Assembly (NCBI RefSeq): GCF_049537125.1
Contig: NZ_JBMVQY010000002.1
Span: forward strand, 310,001-374,000
Direction of reading: 5' to 3'
DNA length: 64,000 nt
Source: Limisphaera sp026417315
GTDB lineage: Bacteria; Verrucomicrobiota; Verrucomicrobiia; Limisphaerales; Limisphaeraceae
Below, one piece after another: positions 1 to 8,812 of this stretch (positions within the stretch are counted from its first letter, which is position 1; the number at the start of each line of letters is the position of its first letter). The translations under genes were made by a program, and so were the position numbers. The notes below the pieces were generated by a model. It had not been told where the DNA came from. It saw nothing but the letters and a program-made list of their open reading frames with translations, and ran no database searches.

Positions 1-490
1 TGGGCTCTCAAACCGGTAGCCGCCGACATGAGTCGGCGGATCCCAATCGTGTTGGCCCCGACGTCAGTCGGTGGACCTCTCTCTCATCTGCGTGTCCTGC
101 GTGATCTGCGGGCTTTCACTCGTAGCCACCGACGTCAGTCGGTGGATCATCTCCAATCTGTGTTCTGCGTGTTCCGCGGGCTCTGATTCGTAGCCGCCGA
201 CGGAAGTCGGCGGACCAAATTCGCATCCGCCGCGCTCCCGCGACGGCTACCAGTACGACGCGAGGCTTCCAGGCTGCCTGCACGGCACCACTCCGAGCGG
301 CCTGAAAATGTCATGGCTGGTTCTGCGTGCTCTGGGTGCTCTGTGGGCTTTCAGTCGTAGCCACCGACGTGAGTCGGCGGATCCCTCTCTCTCTCATCTG
401 CGTGTCCTGCGTGATCTGCGGGCTTTCACTCGTAGCCACCGACGTCAGTCGGTGGATCATCTCCAATCTGTGTCTTCTGCGTGTTCCGTG
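1..490. repeat. Intergenic repeat island 1 (palindromic REP-like elements)
   Basis: Copies of a roughly 25-bp palindrome (GTAGCC, then CCGCCGAC or CCACCGAC, a 4-6 base loop, and GTCGGCGG or GTCGGTGG) occur at about 16-40, 121-146, 190-214, 356-381 and 431-456. They are separated by imperfect runs of CTGCGTGTTCTGTGGGCT. Positions 190-250 form a composite element in which the palindrome is followed by a second hairpin ending CGACGGCTAC. A perfect direct duplication of about 87 bp links 77-163 and 387-473. Short open frames here are repeat-derived and not supported as genes. Confidence 0.85.
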
Positions 491-1019
491 GGCTCTCTTC
501 CGCGTGCTCCGTGGGACCAGCCCGCCTTCGGTGGGCTCTTTCGGCAGAATTGTCGTCTCCTGCGGATGATTCCCCTCTGTGGGCTTCACAGAGTTTCGGC
601 CCCGGCATCCACGCCGGGATCCAAGCCCCGGGGAATCCCCGGGGGCACTGTCCGCCCGAAATCGCGTCAAAACCCCTGATTTTGGCCGTTTTTCACCATT
701 TCTTGTCCCCACTCCAACGCCAAAACACCTCCGGCCGGCATCCGTAATCCACCGGACAACCCACGGCAATTCCCCAGGGCAAAGATCCGGGACCCGCCCT
801 GATTGTCGGATTCTTCTCTTCTGCAATAGTGGTCGCGTGCATCGACGCAGAGGCGTGCGTCACGCGGGCACGCCCTGCCGGTCGATGCCGCAAACCAGGC
901 ATCCCGATGTGGGATGGTGCACGGCGGTTCGACCGGTCTTCGGGCCGCCGACACAAGGGCGAAAGCCTCGGGATGCACGTCCGGTCCGCCGGACACAAAC
1001 GGGAACGGAGCCAATCGAA
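491..1019. other. Intergenic stretch without recognisable gene
   Basis: Between the repeat island and the sugar transferase start I see no protein-like reading frame, hairpin terminator or clear promoter. An open frame running in from 579 is in phase with the downstream gene, but its translation before residue M at 1020 is Arg/Pro/His-rich and has no family resemblance. Confidence 0.6.
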
Positions 1020-1778
1020 ATGATCATGGTGGAGCGAACGGAATCCATGGCCCTGAGCCTGGAGCAGGAGCGGATCGAGTCGCCGCCCCTGCCCGCGTGG
1101 AAGCGTCTGCTGGACCTTCTGTGCATCGTGGCGAGCCTGCCGGTCACCCTCCCCTTGGGACTGGCCATCGCCGCCTACATCAAACTCACCTCACCCGGAC
1201 CGGTCCTGTTCCGCCAGGAACGGATCGGGTACCGCGGCCGCCGATTCTGGTGCCTGAAATTCCGCACCATGCGGGTGAACGCCGACACCTCGTGTCATCG
1301 GCAACACCTGCAGCAGCTCATGCGGAGCGATGCGCCGATGATCAAACTGGATGTCAAGGGCGATCCCCGGCTCATCCGCGGGGGTGCCTTCCTGCGGGCC
1401 ACCGGCCTGGACGAGCTGCCCCAGCTCATCAACGTGTTGCGTGGCGAAATGAGCCTGGTCGGCCCGCGCCCGTGCCTGCCCTACGAGTACGAGCAATACG
1501 ATGCCTGGGCGCGCCAACGCTGCGAAGCCGTCCCGGGCCTCACCGGACTCTGGCAGGTCAGCGGCAAAAACCACACCACCTTCCGCCGGATGATCGAACT
1601 CGACATCCAGTACGCGCGAACCAAATCGCTCTGGATGGACCTCCGTATCATGGCGAAAACCTTCTCGGCCTTGGCGGCGCAGGTGCGTGAGACCCGCGCC
1701 GCTGTCCGCACCCCGGCGTCGTCATCCCCGACGACGCCGGCCGTTCCCGCCGCGAACGGTGCCGCCAAGGCCGCCTAA
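1020..1778 (+). CDS. Undecaprenyl-phosphate sugar transferase (bacterial sugar transferase family)
   Basis: 252 aa. Enzymes of this family (PF02397) move a sugar-1-phosphate onto undecaprenyl phosphate at the inner membrane and so start exopolysaccharide repeat-unit synthesis. KRLLDLL is followed by one hydrophobic segment (about residues 29-52), then SPGPVLFRQERIG, FWCLKFRTM, LDELPQLINVLRGEMSLVGP (about 129-148) and PGLTGLWQVSGK, all hallmark motifs in the usual order. The protein is short, as in WbaP/EpsL C-terminal-domain-only members without the CoA-binding-like N-terminal half. The start at 1020 was chosen because the in-frame upstream translation is non-homologous; a second ATG at 1047 is possible. 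It opens the polysaccharide region, 32 bp before the dehydrogenase gene. Confidence 0.93.
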   Translation: MIMVERTESMALSLEQERIESPPLPAWKRLLDLLCIVASLPVTLPLGLAIAAYIKLTSPGPVLFRQERIGYRGRRFWCLKFRTMRVNADTSCHRQHLQQLMRSDAPMIKLDVKGDPRLIRGGAFLRATGLDELPQLINVLRGEMSLVGPRPCLPYEYEQYDAWARQRCEAVPGLTGLWQVSGKNHTTFRRMIELDIQYARTKSLWMDLRIMAKTFSALAAQVRETRAAVRTPASSSPTTPAVPAANGAAKAA

Positions 1779-1810
1779 ACTCTTTCGGCTCTTCTGCCGA
1801 TTAATCAGCC

Positions 1811-2908
1811 ATGGCAAAGCCTCTGACCGTTGGCGTGGTCGGATGCGGATATTGGGGTCCCAACCTCATCCGCAACTTCCGACAACTGCCGGATTGCCGG
1901 CTCAAATCCATCTGCGATGTCAGCCCGGAGCGACTGGCGCACATGCGCCGGCTCTATCCGGAAGTCCAGGGCACGCAGAGTTTCGACGAGATGGTGCAGG
2001 ACCCCGAACTGGACGCCCTCGCCATCGCCACCCCCGTGCGGTTCCATTACCCCATGGCCCGCGCCAGCCTCCTGGCCGGCAAACACACCTTCATCGAAAA
2101 ACCGATGGCCACCAGCGTGGCCGAATGTGAAGAACTCATCCAGCTGGCCGAGGAACGCGGCCTGATCCTCATGGTGGGCCACACGTTCCTCTTCTCCCCC
2201 GCGGTCCGCAAAATCAAGGAGATCATCAGCCGCGGCGACATCGGCCCGCTCCACTACATCGCCGCCCGCCGACTCAATCTGGGCCTGTTCCAGAAAGACA
2301 TCAACGTCACCTGGGATCTCGCCCCGCACGACCTCTCCATCATCCTCTACATCATGGACAGCCTCCCCAGGACGGTCGCCTGCTGGGGCAACGCCCACAT
2401 CACTCCGGGCATCGAAGACGTCACCAGTCTGCATCTGACCTTCGATCATCACCGGATCGCCATGGTCCACAGCAGCTGGCTCGATCCCAAGAAGGTCCGC
2501 GAGATGACCTTCGTGGGCACACGCCGAATGATCGTGTACGACGACGTCGCGGTGCACGAAAAAATCAAGATCTACGACGCTCGGGTCGAAGTGCCGCCGC
2601 ATTACGACACGTTCGCCGAGTTCCAGTACTCCTATCACTACGGGGACATGTACGTGCCCTACGTGAAGCAGGAGGAACCCCTGAAGCTGGAATGCCAGCA
2701 CTTCCTCGACTGCATCCGCAACGGACAGAAACCGCTCACCTCGGGGCGCGAGGGCATGGAAGTGGTGCGGATTCTCGAGCTGGCCTCCTGTTCCCTTCAA
2801 CTCGGCGGCATACCCGTCGAGGTCAACGGAGCGGGTTCCCTTTCAGGGGCGAATGCGTCGGTTGGCCAGCGAACCAAATCGCTCCAGCCTCAACTTTCCC
2901 ACCCATGA
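1811..2908 (+). CDS. Gfo/Idh/MocA-family sugar-nucleotide dehydrogenase
   Basis: 365 aa. The N-terminal Rossmann fold begins at once with VGVVGCGYWGPNLIRNF (nucleotide-binding glycine loop, residues 8-24), and the family motif EKPMATSVAECEELI follows near residue 97. The C-terminal half fits the MocA-type substrate domain. Together with the adjacent DegT aminotransferase it resembles the WlbA/WbpB plus WlbC/WbpE pair that makes 3-amino-3-deoxy sugar nucleotides from UDP-GlcNAcA; the substrate is inferred, not shown. The 6-dehydrogenase expected for such a pathway lies far away at 51790. The last ~25 residues are low-complexity and extend past the fold. Confidence 0.88.
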   Translation: MAKPLTVGVVGCGYWGPNLIRNFRQLPDCRLKSICDVSPERLAHMRRLYPEVQGTQSFDEMVQDPELDALAIATPVRFHYPMARASLLAGKHTFIEKPMATSVAECEELIQLAEERGLILMVGHTFLFSPAVRKIKEIISRGDIGPLHYIAARRLNLGLFQKDINVTWDLAPHDLSIILYIMDSLPRTVACWGNAHITPGIEDVTSLHLTFDHHRIAMVHSSWLDPKKVREMTFVGTRRMIVYDDVAVHEKIKIYDARVEVPPHYDTFAEFQYSYHYGDMYVPYVKQEEPLKLECQHFLDCIRNGQKPLTSGREGMEVVRILELASCSLQLGGIPVEVNGAGSLSGANASVGQRTKSLQPQLSHP

Positions 2909-3068
2909 AACCCACCGGAGGCCGGGCCGTCTGGTGGCGGCGCCGCCTCCCGGGGCGGTGGCCCGCCCAATCCTCCAGCCGGGTCGGAGCCGGCCAGGCA
3001 TCCGGCTGCACGGATCCCAACCTGGCCCGAAGGCTGCTCTTGCCTTGCGGCACGAAGTCAACAACCAT

Positions 3069-4229
3069 ATGAGCGACAAGACCATGCAACCCATCAAAGT
3101 CCCCTTCCTCGACCTCCAGGCCCATCACGCCCCGATCCTGGAGGAGGTCCGCGAGGCCATCGACCGCGTCATCCAGTCCAGCGCCTTCGCGGGTGGCCCG
3201 TTCGTCGCCGCCTTCGAAAAAGATTGGGCCGCCTTCTGCGGCAGCCGCTACGCCATCGGCGTGGGCAATGGAACCGATGCCCTCTGGCTGAGCCTGTTGG
3301 CGCTGGGAGTCGGTCCCGGCGACGAGGTCATCACCGTGCCCAGCACCTTCATGGCCACCGCCGAGGCTGTCTCGTTTTGTGGCGCGCGACCCGTGTTTGT
3401 GGACATCGACCCGCAAACGTACACCCTCGACCCCAGCCTGTTGGAGCGGGCCATCACCCCTCGCACCAAAGCCATCATCCCCGTCCACTTGTTCGGGCAG
3501 ATGGCGGACATGGACCCGATTCTGGAGGTCGCCCGGCGCCACGGGATTCCCGTCATCGAGGACGCCTGCCAGGCACACGGCGCCACGTACAAGGGACGCA
3601 AAGCCGGCACCTTCGGCATTGCCGGCTGCTTCAGCTTTTACCCCGGCAAAAACCTCGGCGCCTTCGGCGAAGCCGGCGCGGTGGTCACGGACGACGCCGA
3701 GCTGGCCGCCCGAATCCAGAGCCTCCGCGACCACGGCCAGGTCCGAAAGTATCACCACAAATACATCGGTTGGAACGCGCGCATGGATGGCATCCAGGGC
3801 GCCGTCCTGCAAATCAAACTGCGTCGCCTGGCCGCAGCCAACGAAGCCCGCCGCACCCATGCGCGGCTTTACAACGAGCTGCTCTCCGACCTTGAGGAGA
3901 TCGTAGTTCCCCAGGAGGCGCCGCATCGCACACACGTCTATCACGTGTATGCCGTGCGCGTCCCGCAGCGGGATCGGGTCCTCGACGCGCTCACCCGCCG
4001 CGGCATCGGTTGCGGCATCCATTATCCGGTGCCGGTCCACCTCCAGGAAGCCTACCACCCCCTCGGCCTGCGCGAGGGCAGCTTCCCCGTGGCGGAACAG
4101 TGCGCGCGCGAGTTCCTTTCCCTGCCCATGTACCCGGAGTTGCGCCCGGAGCAGATCGAACTGGTGGTGCGGGAACTGCGCGACTGTCTGGCGGAATTGA
4201 AAGTCAAGCCCCATGCCTGCGCAGCTTGA
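3069..4229 (+). CDS. DegT/DnrJ/EryC1/StrS-family PLP-dependent sugar aminotransferase
   Basis: 386 aa. Aminotransferases of this family convert keto-sugar nucleotides to amino-sugar nucleotides with PLP. Visible motifs are VPFLDLQ at the N-terminus, GVGNGTDALWLSLLALGV, PSTFMATAEAV, IEDACQAHGA, and FSFYPGKNLGAFGEAGAVV, which contains the PLP-binding Lys near residue 194. The N-terminus is typical from the ATG at 3069; the in-frame upstream frame from 2853 is Pro/Gly-rich and unlike the family. It probably acts with the preceding Gfo/Idh/MocA enzyme. Its 3' end overlaps the next gene by 17 bp, indicating translational coupling. Confidence 0.93.
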   Translation: MSDKTMQPIKVPFLDLQAHHAPILEEVREAIDRVIQSSAFAGGPFVAAFEKDWAAFCGSRYAIGVGNGTDALWLSLLALGVGPGDEVITVPSTFMATAEAVSFCGARPVFVDIDPQTYTLDPSLLERAITPRTKAIIPVHLFGQMADMDPILEVARRHGIPVIEDACQAHGATYKGRKAGTFGIAGCFSFYPGKNLGAFGEAGAVVTDDAELAARIQSLRDHGQVRKYHHKYIGWNARMDGIQGAVLQIKLRRLAAANEARRTHARLYNELLSDLEEIVVPQEAPHRTHVYHVYAVRVPQRDRVLDALTRRGIGCGIHYPVPVHLQEAYHPLGLREGSFPVAEQCAREFLSLPMYPELRPEQIELVVRELRDCLAELKVKPHACAA

Positions 4230-5328
4230 AATGCCGATGCAAAAGGTACGGACAGAGCCCCGGGACCCTCCGCCCGCCGGCTCTGCCCCGGCCCCGGCCT
4301 TGCGCTGGGTGGACCCGCTGCAGGTCCCGGATTGGGACCAGCGCGTCGCCCGGCTCCCCGGGGCCACGGTGTTTCACAGCCGCGGCTGGATCGAGGTCCT
4401 TCAAACCACCTACGGTCATCGCCCCGCCTACCTTTGCTTGGAACAAGGCGACCAATGGCTGGCCTGTCTGCCCCTGGCCGAGGTCTGTAGCCCCTTCACC
4501 GGCCGACGAGCCGTCAGCCTGCCCTTTACCGACCTGTGCCCGTGCTTGCGCACCGAGCTTGCCGCCGCACGCGCCTTGTGGCCCGGTCTGACCCGGCGCG
4601 CCCGCGAAGTGGGTTGGCAACATGTCGAACTGCGCAGCGCTGAAGTGGTTCCCCCCGGCACACCGCCGTCCCTGGAATTCCTCGGTCACGTCCTGGATCT
4701 CCGACCCGGCCCCGATGCCCTGCGCGCGCAGATGGACAGTGCCGCACGCCGCTCCCTGCGCAAGGCGCTCGACTCCAACCTGCGAGCCGATATCGCCACC
4801 GACCCCGCCGCCATGGCCGATTACTACCGGCTCCATTGCCGCACCCGCAAACGCCACGGACTCCCGCCGCAACCCTGGCGCTTTTTCCAACACCTGCAAC
4901 GCTGTCTGGTGGACCGCGGCCAGGGCTTCGTCGTGCGTGTTCGCAAGGATCAGGCCGTCGTGGCCGCCGCGGTCTTCCTGCACTTCGGCAACCACGCCTT
5001 CTACAAATTTGGCGCCTCCGATTTGTCGGCCCAGGAATTCCGGCCCAATAACCTGGCCATGTGGGCCGGGATGCGCTATTGTTGCGAGCGTGGATTTCAG
5101 CAATTGCATCTGGGCCGCACATCCCTGTGGAACGAGGGATTGCGCCGGTTCAAATCCGGCCTGGGCGCCCGTGAAGAACGCATTCCGATCTTTTGCTGGA
5201 GTGCACGAACCGATCGGTTCCTCCCCCGGGAAGACAAAGCCAAAGGCTGGCACACCGTGATGTTTCGACTCCTGCCCCTGCCCTTGCTCCGGTTGGCCGG
5301 AGAGCTCCTTTACCCGCACATGGATTGA
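4213..5328 (+). CDS. FemAB/GNAT-like acyltransferase (BioF2-type), copy 1
   Basis: 371 aa. The fold is that of the GNAT-related FemAB/BioF2-like group (PF13480), members of which accompany exosortase/exopolysaccharide loci. Support comes from the early FHSRGWIEVLQTTYGHRP segment, a central RAQMDSAARRSLRKAL helix, ITKPL-like strands such as QGFVVRVRKDQAVVAAAVF, and the C-terminal CERGFQQLHLGRTSLWNEGL followed by FKSGLGARE, typical of the second acetyltransferase-like domain. The donor and acceptor are unknown; other FemAB enzymes use aminoacyl-tRNA. It overlaps the aminotransferase gene and is one of five intact copies in the window. Confidence 0.8.
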   Translation: MPAQLEMPMQKVRTEPRDPPPAGSAPAPALRWVDPLQVPDWDQRVARLPGATVFHSRGWIEVLQTTYGHRPAYLCLEQGDQWLACLPLAEVCSPFTGRRAVSLPFTDLCPCLRTELAAARALWPGLTRRAREVGWQHVELRSAEVVPPGTPPSLEFLGHVLDLRPGPDALRAQMDSAARRSLRKALDSNLRADIATDPAAMADYYRLHCRTRKRHGLPPQPWRFFQHLQRCLVDRGQGFVVRVRKDQAVVAAAVFLHFGNHAFYKFGASDLSAQEFRPNNLAMWAGMRYCCERGFQQLHLGRTSLWNEGLRRFKSGLGAREERIPIFCWSARTDRFLPREDKAKGWHTVMFRLLPLPLLRLAGELLYPHMD

Positions 5329-5370
5329 CCGATATACTATGCGTGCAAGCAAAGACGAAGTGCCCCGATT

Positions 5371-7632
5371 ATGAGTGACCCGATCCCCATCCAGGCCCGG
5401 CCGGCGCAGTCCGCGTCCTCCGGATTGAACGCGGCCGACCTGCAGTACATGCTCTTCCGCCACAAGTGGAAGATCCTCGCCTGTTTTCTGCTCGGCGTGG
5501 CCGCCGCTGCCTTCATCTATTTCCGAAATCCGCCTTCGTACGTCACCGAGGCCAAGATCCTGATCCGTTACATCCAGGAAAGCCGACCCACGGTGGCCAA
5601 GACCGAGGATTCCGACATCCGGACCCCCGACACCCGGGGAGAGAACATCATCAACTCTGAGCTCGAAATCCTCACGAGCCTCGACCTCGCCCTGCAGGTG
5701 GCCGACGCGGTGGGGCCGCGCAACATCCTGGCCGCCTACGGCGGAGACGAGGATCGCACCCGCGCCGCTGGGGTAGTGCGGGGCGGATTGGAGGTCGAGG
5801 TGCCACGTCGGAGCAACATCATCCGAGCGCGTTACCGACACCCCGATCCCATGATCGCGCGGCAGGTGCTCGACGCCCTGGTTCGCACCTACCTCGAGCG
5901 ACACGTGGCCATCCACCAGGGCAGGGGAGTGTTGGACGATTTCTTCGCCCAGCAGGCCGATCAGATCCGGGCCCGTCTCGCACAGACCGAGGAGGAGATC
6001 AAGAAACTCAAGGCGGAGGCCAACATCATCTCTCTGGAAGAGTCCAAGCGGGCGCTGCTGGCGCAGTTGTCCCGGCTCCAGGACGAGTTGCTGGCTGCGG
6101 AAGCCGAGCTGGCCGAGCGCCGCGCAGCCCTCGGGCACCTGGCCGAAACCCTGGGCACCAACGCCATCCCCACCAACGCCACCCCGGCCGTGGCCCCCGA
6201 CGTGGCCGAACAATACCGCATGGCCGTGGCGGAATTGGACGCGTTCCGGCGCCGCGAAAGCGAATTGCTCCTGCGCTTTGCCTCCGAGCACCCCTTCGTA
6301 CGGCGCATCCGTGAGCAGATCGCGGTCGCAGATGAGCGGAAGCGGCAGCTTGAACAGGAGTATCCGGCCCTTCTCTCCACTCCGGTGGTGCCGCCGACCC
6401 TCGGCCTGAACACCAACGACGTCGCCCAAGCCGTGGCCCGCGTGCTGTCCCTCGAAGCCAAGCTCAAGGTTTTGTCCAACCAAATTACCCGCGTCAGCGG
6501 TGAAGCAGCCCGCGTGGCGGCTATCGAACCGCGCCTGGTCGAACTGGAACGCAAACGGGAGCTCGACGAGGCCAACTTGCGCTATTACTCCGCCAGCCTG
6601 GAAAAGGCCCGCGTGGAAGAATCCCTGGGAGCCGGGAAGATCACCAACATCAGCATTGTCCAAGCGCCTTCTCCTGCTGGCCGCGATCTGTTCGAGTTCG
6701 CCAAGCCGATGGCGCTTTGCCTGGGGGGCGGCCTGGCCCTGGGCCTGGCGCTGGCCTTTGGTTTGGAACGCATGTTCAATGTGGCCATTCGCCGGCCGGT
6801 GGACATCGAGCGAAACCTCCGCGTGCCGCTCATGCTCAGCATTCCGGTCATCCGCCGTCGCGGCGGGTGGTTCGGCTCCGGCCGGGCTTCCCGCAACGGA
6901 CACGGTCCCAAGCCCGACTCGGGTGGCGGCTCGAGTCGTGTGGCCGGCGATTCTGCGCTTCCCGCAACGCCGGCGGGCGGCCCCTTGGCCGTGTGGTCGC
7001 AGAACGATCCCATGCGACCGTTCTTCGACGGCCTGCGGGATCGGATTGTCACTTACTTCGAAATTCGCAACATGACCCACAAGCCCAAACTCGTGGCCGT
7101 CACGAGTTGTCATCCCGGGGCGGGCGTCAGCACGCTGGCTGCCGGGCTGGCCGCCTCCTTGTCCGAGACCGGCGACGGCAACGTCTTGCTGGTGGACATG
7201 AACCTGGAACAGGGTGCCACGCAACAGTTCCAGCATGGCAAACCGGTGGTCGGGTTGGTGGAAGCCCTCGAGCAGGGCAAGACCGACGTCGCCATGGTCC
7301 AAGAGAACCTTTACCTGGTCTCGGCCGCCGAGACCAACGACCAGAAGCTGCCCCGCGTTTTACCCCGGCGCTTCGCGAACCTGGTGCCGAAAATGAAGGC
7401 CAGTCAGTTCGACTACATCATTTTCGACATGCCGCCCGTCTCCCAAACCACTCTGACGGCGCGACTGGCAGGTTACATGGACATGGTGTTGATGGTGGTG
7501 GAAGCCGAGCGCACCGGCCAGGAACTGGCCCGACGCGCCTATTCGCTGCTTCAGGAATCCAAGGCCAATGTCACGGCCGTGCTCAACAAAAAGCGGGATT
7601 ACGTGCCGGAACGACTTCGGCAGGAACTTTGA
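5371..7632 (+). CDS. Wzz/Wzc-like polysaccharide chain-length and export protein with degenerate P-loop
   Basis: 753 aa. Order: Wzz-type N-terminus with one membrane segment (about 33-51), a large periplasmic region rich in coiled coil (about 190-430), a second membrane segment (about 442-465), then a BY-kinase-like cytoplasmic ATPase domain. The P-loop (about 580-588) reads CHPGAGVST, so the Lys of the canonical GxGKST is Val. A Walker B-like strand VLLVDMN follows. The C-terminus (KRDYVPERLRQEL) has no tyrosine cluster. This suggests a co-polymerase that has lost, or never had, ordinary tyrosine autokinase activity. It starts 42 bp after the FemAB-like gene and ends the first operon-like block. 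Confidence 0.88.
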   Translation: MSDPIPIQARPAQSASSGLNAADLQYMLFRHKWKILACFLLGVAAAAFIYFRNPPSYVTEAKILIRYIQESRPTVAKTEDSDIRTPDTRGENIINSELEILTSLDLALQVADAVGPRNILAAYGGDEDRTRAAGVVRGGLEVEVPRRSNIIRARYRHPDPMIARQVLDALVRTYLERHVAIHQGRGVLDDFFAQQADQIRARLAQTEEEIKKLKAEANIISLEESKRALLAQLSRLQDELLAAEAELAERRAALGHLAETLGTNAIPTNATPAVAPDVAEQYRMAVAELDAFRRRESELLLRFASEHPFVRRIREQIAVADERKRQLEQEYPALLSTPVVPPTLGLNTNDVAQAVARVLSLEAKLKVLSNQITRVSGEAARVAAIEPRLVELERKRELDEANLRYYSASLEKARVEESLGAGKITNISIVQAPSPAGRDLFEFAKPMALCLGGGLALGLALAFGLERMFNVAIRRPVDIERNLRVPLMLSIPVIRRRGGWFGSGRASRNGHGPKPDSGGGSSRVAGDSALPATPAGGPLAVWSQNDPMRPFFDGLRDRIVTYFEIRNMTHKPKLVAVTSCHPGAGVSTLAAGLAASLSETGDGNVLLVDMNLEQGATQQFQHGKPVVGLVEALEQGKTDVAMVQENLYLVSAAETNDQKLPRVLPRRFANLVPKMKASQFDYIIFDMPPVSQTTLTARLAGYMDMVLMVVEAERTGQELARRAYSLLQESKANVTAVLNKKRDYVPERLRQEL

Positions 7633-8194
7633 GCCCTGATGGGCATGGACGCGATCCAGATTCGGATGAGGGTCGGGCTCGTGGTTGCATTGCCGAGGGA
7701 CCTGCGGCGAGGAGTCCCCGGCCCGCAGCGCAACCCTGTTTCCCCGGCCGGTATCCGCCACCGGGCGCGTGGGAAGCCGTCTCGGGCCGGGGGGCCGGGC
7801 GTTGCTCGGCTCCAAAGACGGTCCATGCTGCGACGCAAAGGGCGGGTTTCGTTCTGTCCAGACAGTCGGTGCAGCGCAGGCTCGTGGGGTGGGGACGCGC
7901 AATCGGACTGGCGGCAGGCTGTCTGCGGCGCGTGAGAGAACGCGGGCGTAAACGGCTTTTAGAAGTCATCGGCTTCGGTCGATGAACCATTGCGTCGGCA
8001 CCGGCCCGGCACGGGGCCGGAAGCCGATGCTTCGGGTTCGGTGGGCACAGGTCCGGCCGAACCCGGAACAAACATGAACGACAACGGAGTTGTCGGTGCC
8101 GGTCAATCGCAGCACTGCGAATTGACGGGGGCGGAGCCCGCCCTTCTGTTGTCCCGGCCAGCCGCCTCTCTTTCGCAGCGCCCCATTTCCGTGG
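7633..8194. other. Intergenic stretch, no gene recognised
   Basis: GC-rich sequence after the chain-length gene. The short open frames here have Arg/Gly/Pro-rich translations without family resemblance. I see no convincing terminator, although there are several GC-rich inverted stretches around 7998-8030. Confidence 0.55.
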
Positions 8195-8730
8195 CATATG
8201 TTCAATTCTGCGTAGTCTGCATGATCCGTGGGCTCTAATTCGTAGCCGCCGACGTCAGTCGGCGGATCCTAATCCGGTAGCCACCGACGGGAGTCGGTGG
8301 ACCAGCTTCGCGTGCGCCGCGTTTCCGCGACGGCTACCCGGTGACTCCTGCATGCTCTGTGGGCTCTGACTTGTAGCCGCCGACATCAGTCGGCGGAAAC
8401 TCCAGGCGTCGACGTGCACAACATCGCAACCCCATTCTGTCCGGTGATTACTCACCCCAAGCTTGATTCTGCGTGTTCTGCGTGATCTGTGGGCCATGAT
8501 TTGTAGCCACCGACGTTAGTCGGTGGACCACTCTTCCATCTGCGTATTCTGTGTGTTCTGTGGGCTTTCACTCGTAGCCACCGACGACAGTCGGTGGATC
8601 GCCTCCAATCTGTGTGTTCTGCGTGTTCCGTGGGCTTTCTTCAGCGTGCTCCGTGGGCTTTCAGTCGTAGCCACCAACGGGACTCGGTGGACCAACTTCG
8701 CATCCGCCGCGTTCCCGCGGCGGCCACCGG
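8195..8730. repeat. Intergenic repeat island 2
   Basis: Palindrome copies occur at about 8241-8266, 8277-8301, 8373-8397, 8502-8527, 8573-8599 and 8667-8692. Composite elements (palindrome plus the second hairpin ending in GGCTACC or GGCCACC) lie at 8277-8337 and 8667-8727. The intervening DNA is made of imperfect CTGCGTGTTCTGTGGGCTTT repeats. The island ends about 85 bp before the deacetylase-glycosyltransferase gene. Confidence 0.85.
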
Positions 8731-8812
8731 ATGAGGAGTTCCGCGGGCCCTCTTTGATCTCGCCAACTCTTGCGGACCCTCTCCGCGGGATTCGCGGAGT
8801 ACCTTTTGGCCC

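Noticed and set aside
16..546. Repeat islands as possible CRISPR arrays
   Set aside because: The repeats are palindromic, vary in sequence, have irregular spacing and repeated rather than unique spacers; no cas genes are present.
4204..7302. 1032-codon open frame on the minus strand
   Set aside because: It lies entirely opposite the FemAB-like and Wzz/Wzc-like genes. Its His/Gly/Gln/Val-rich translation is the usual antisense shadow of GC-rich coding DNA and shows no family motif.
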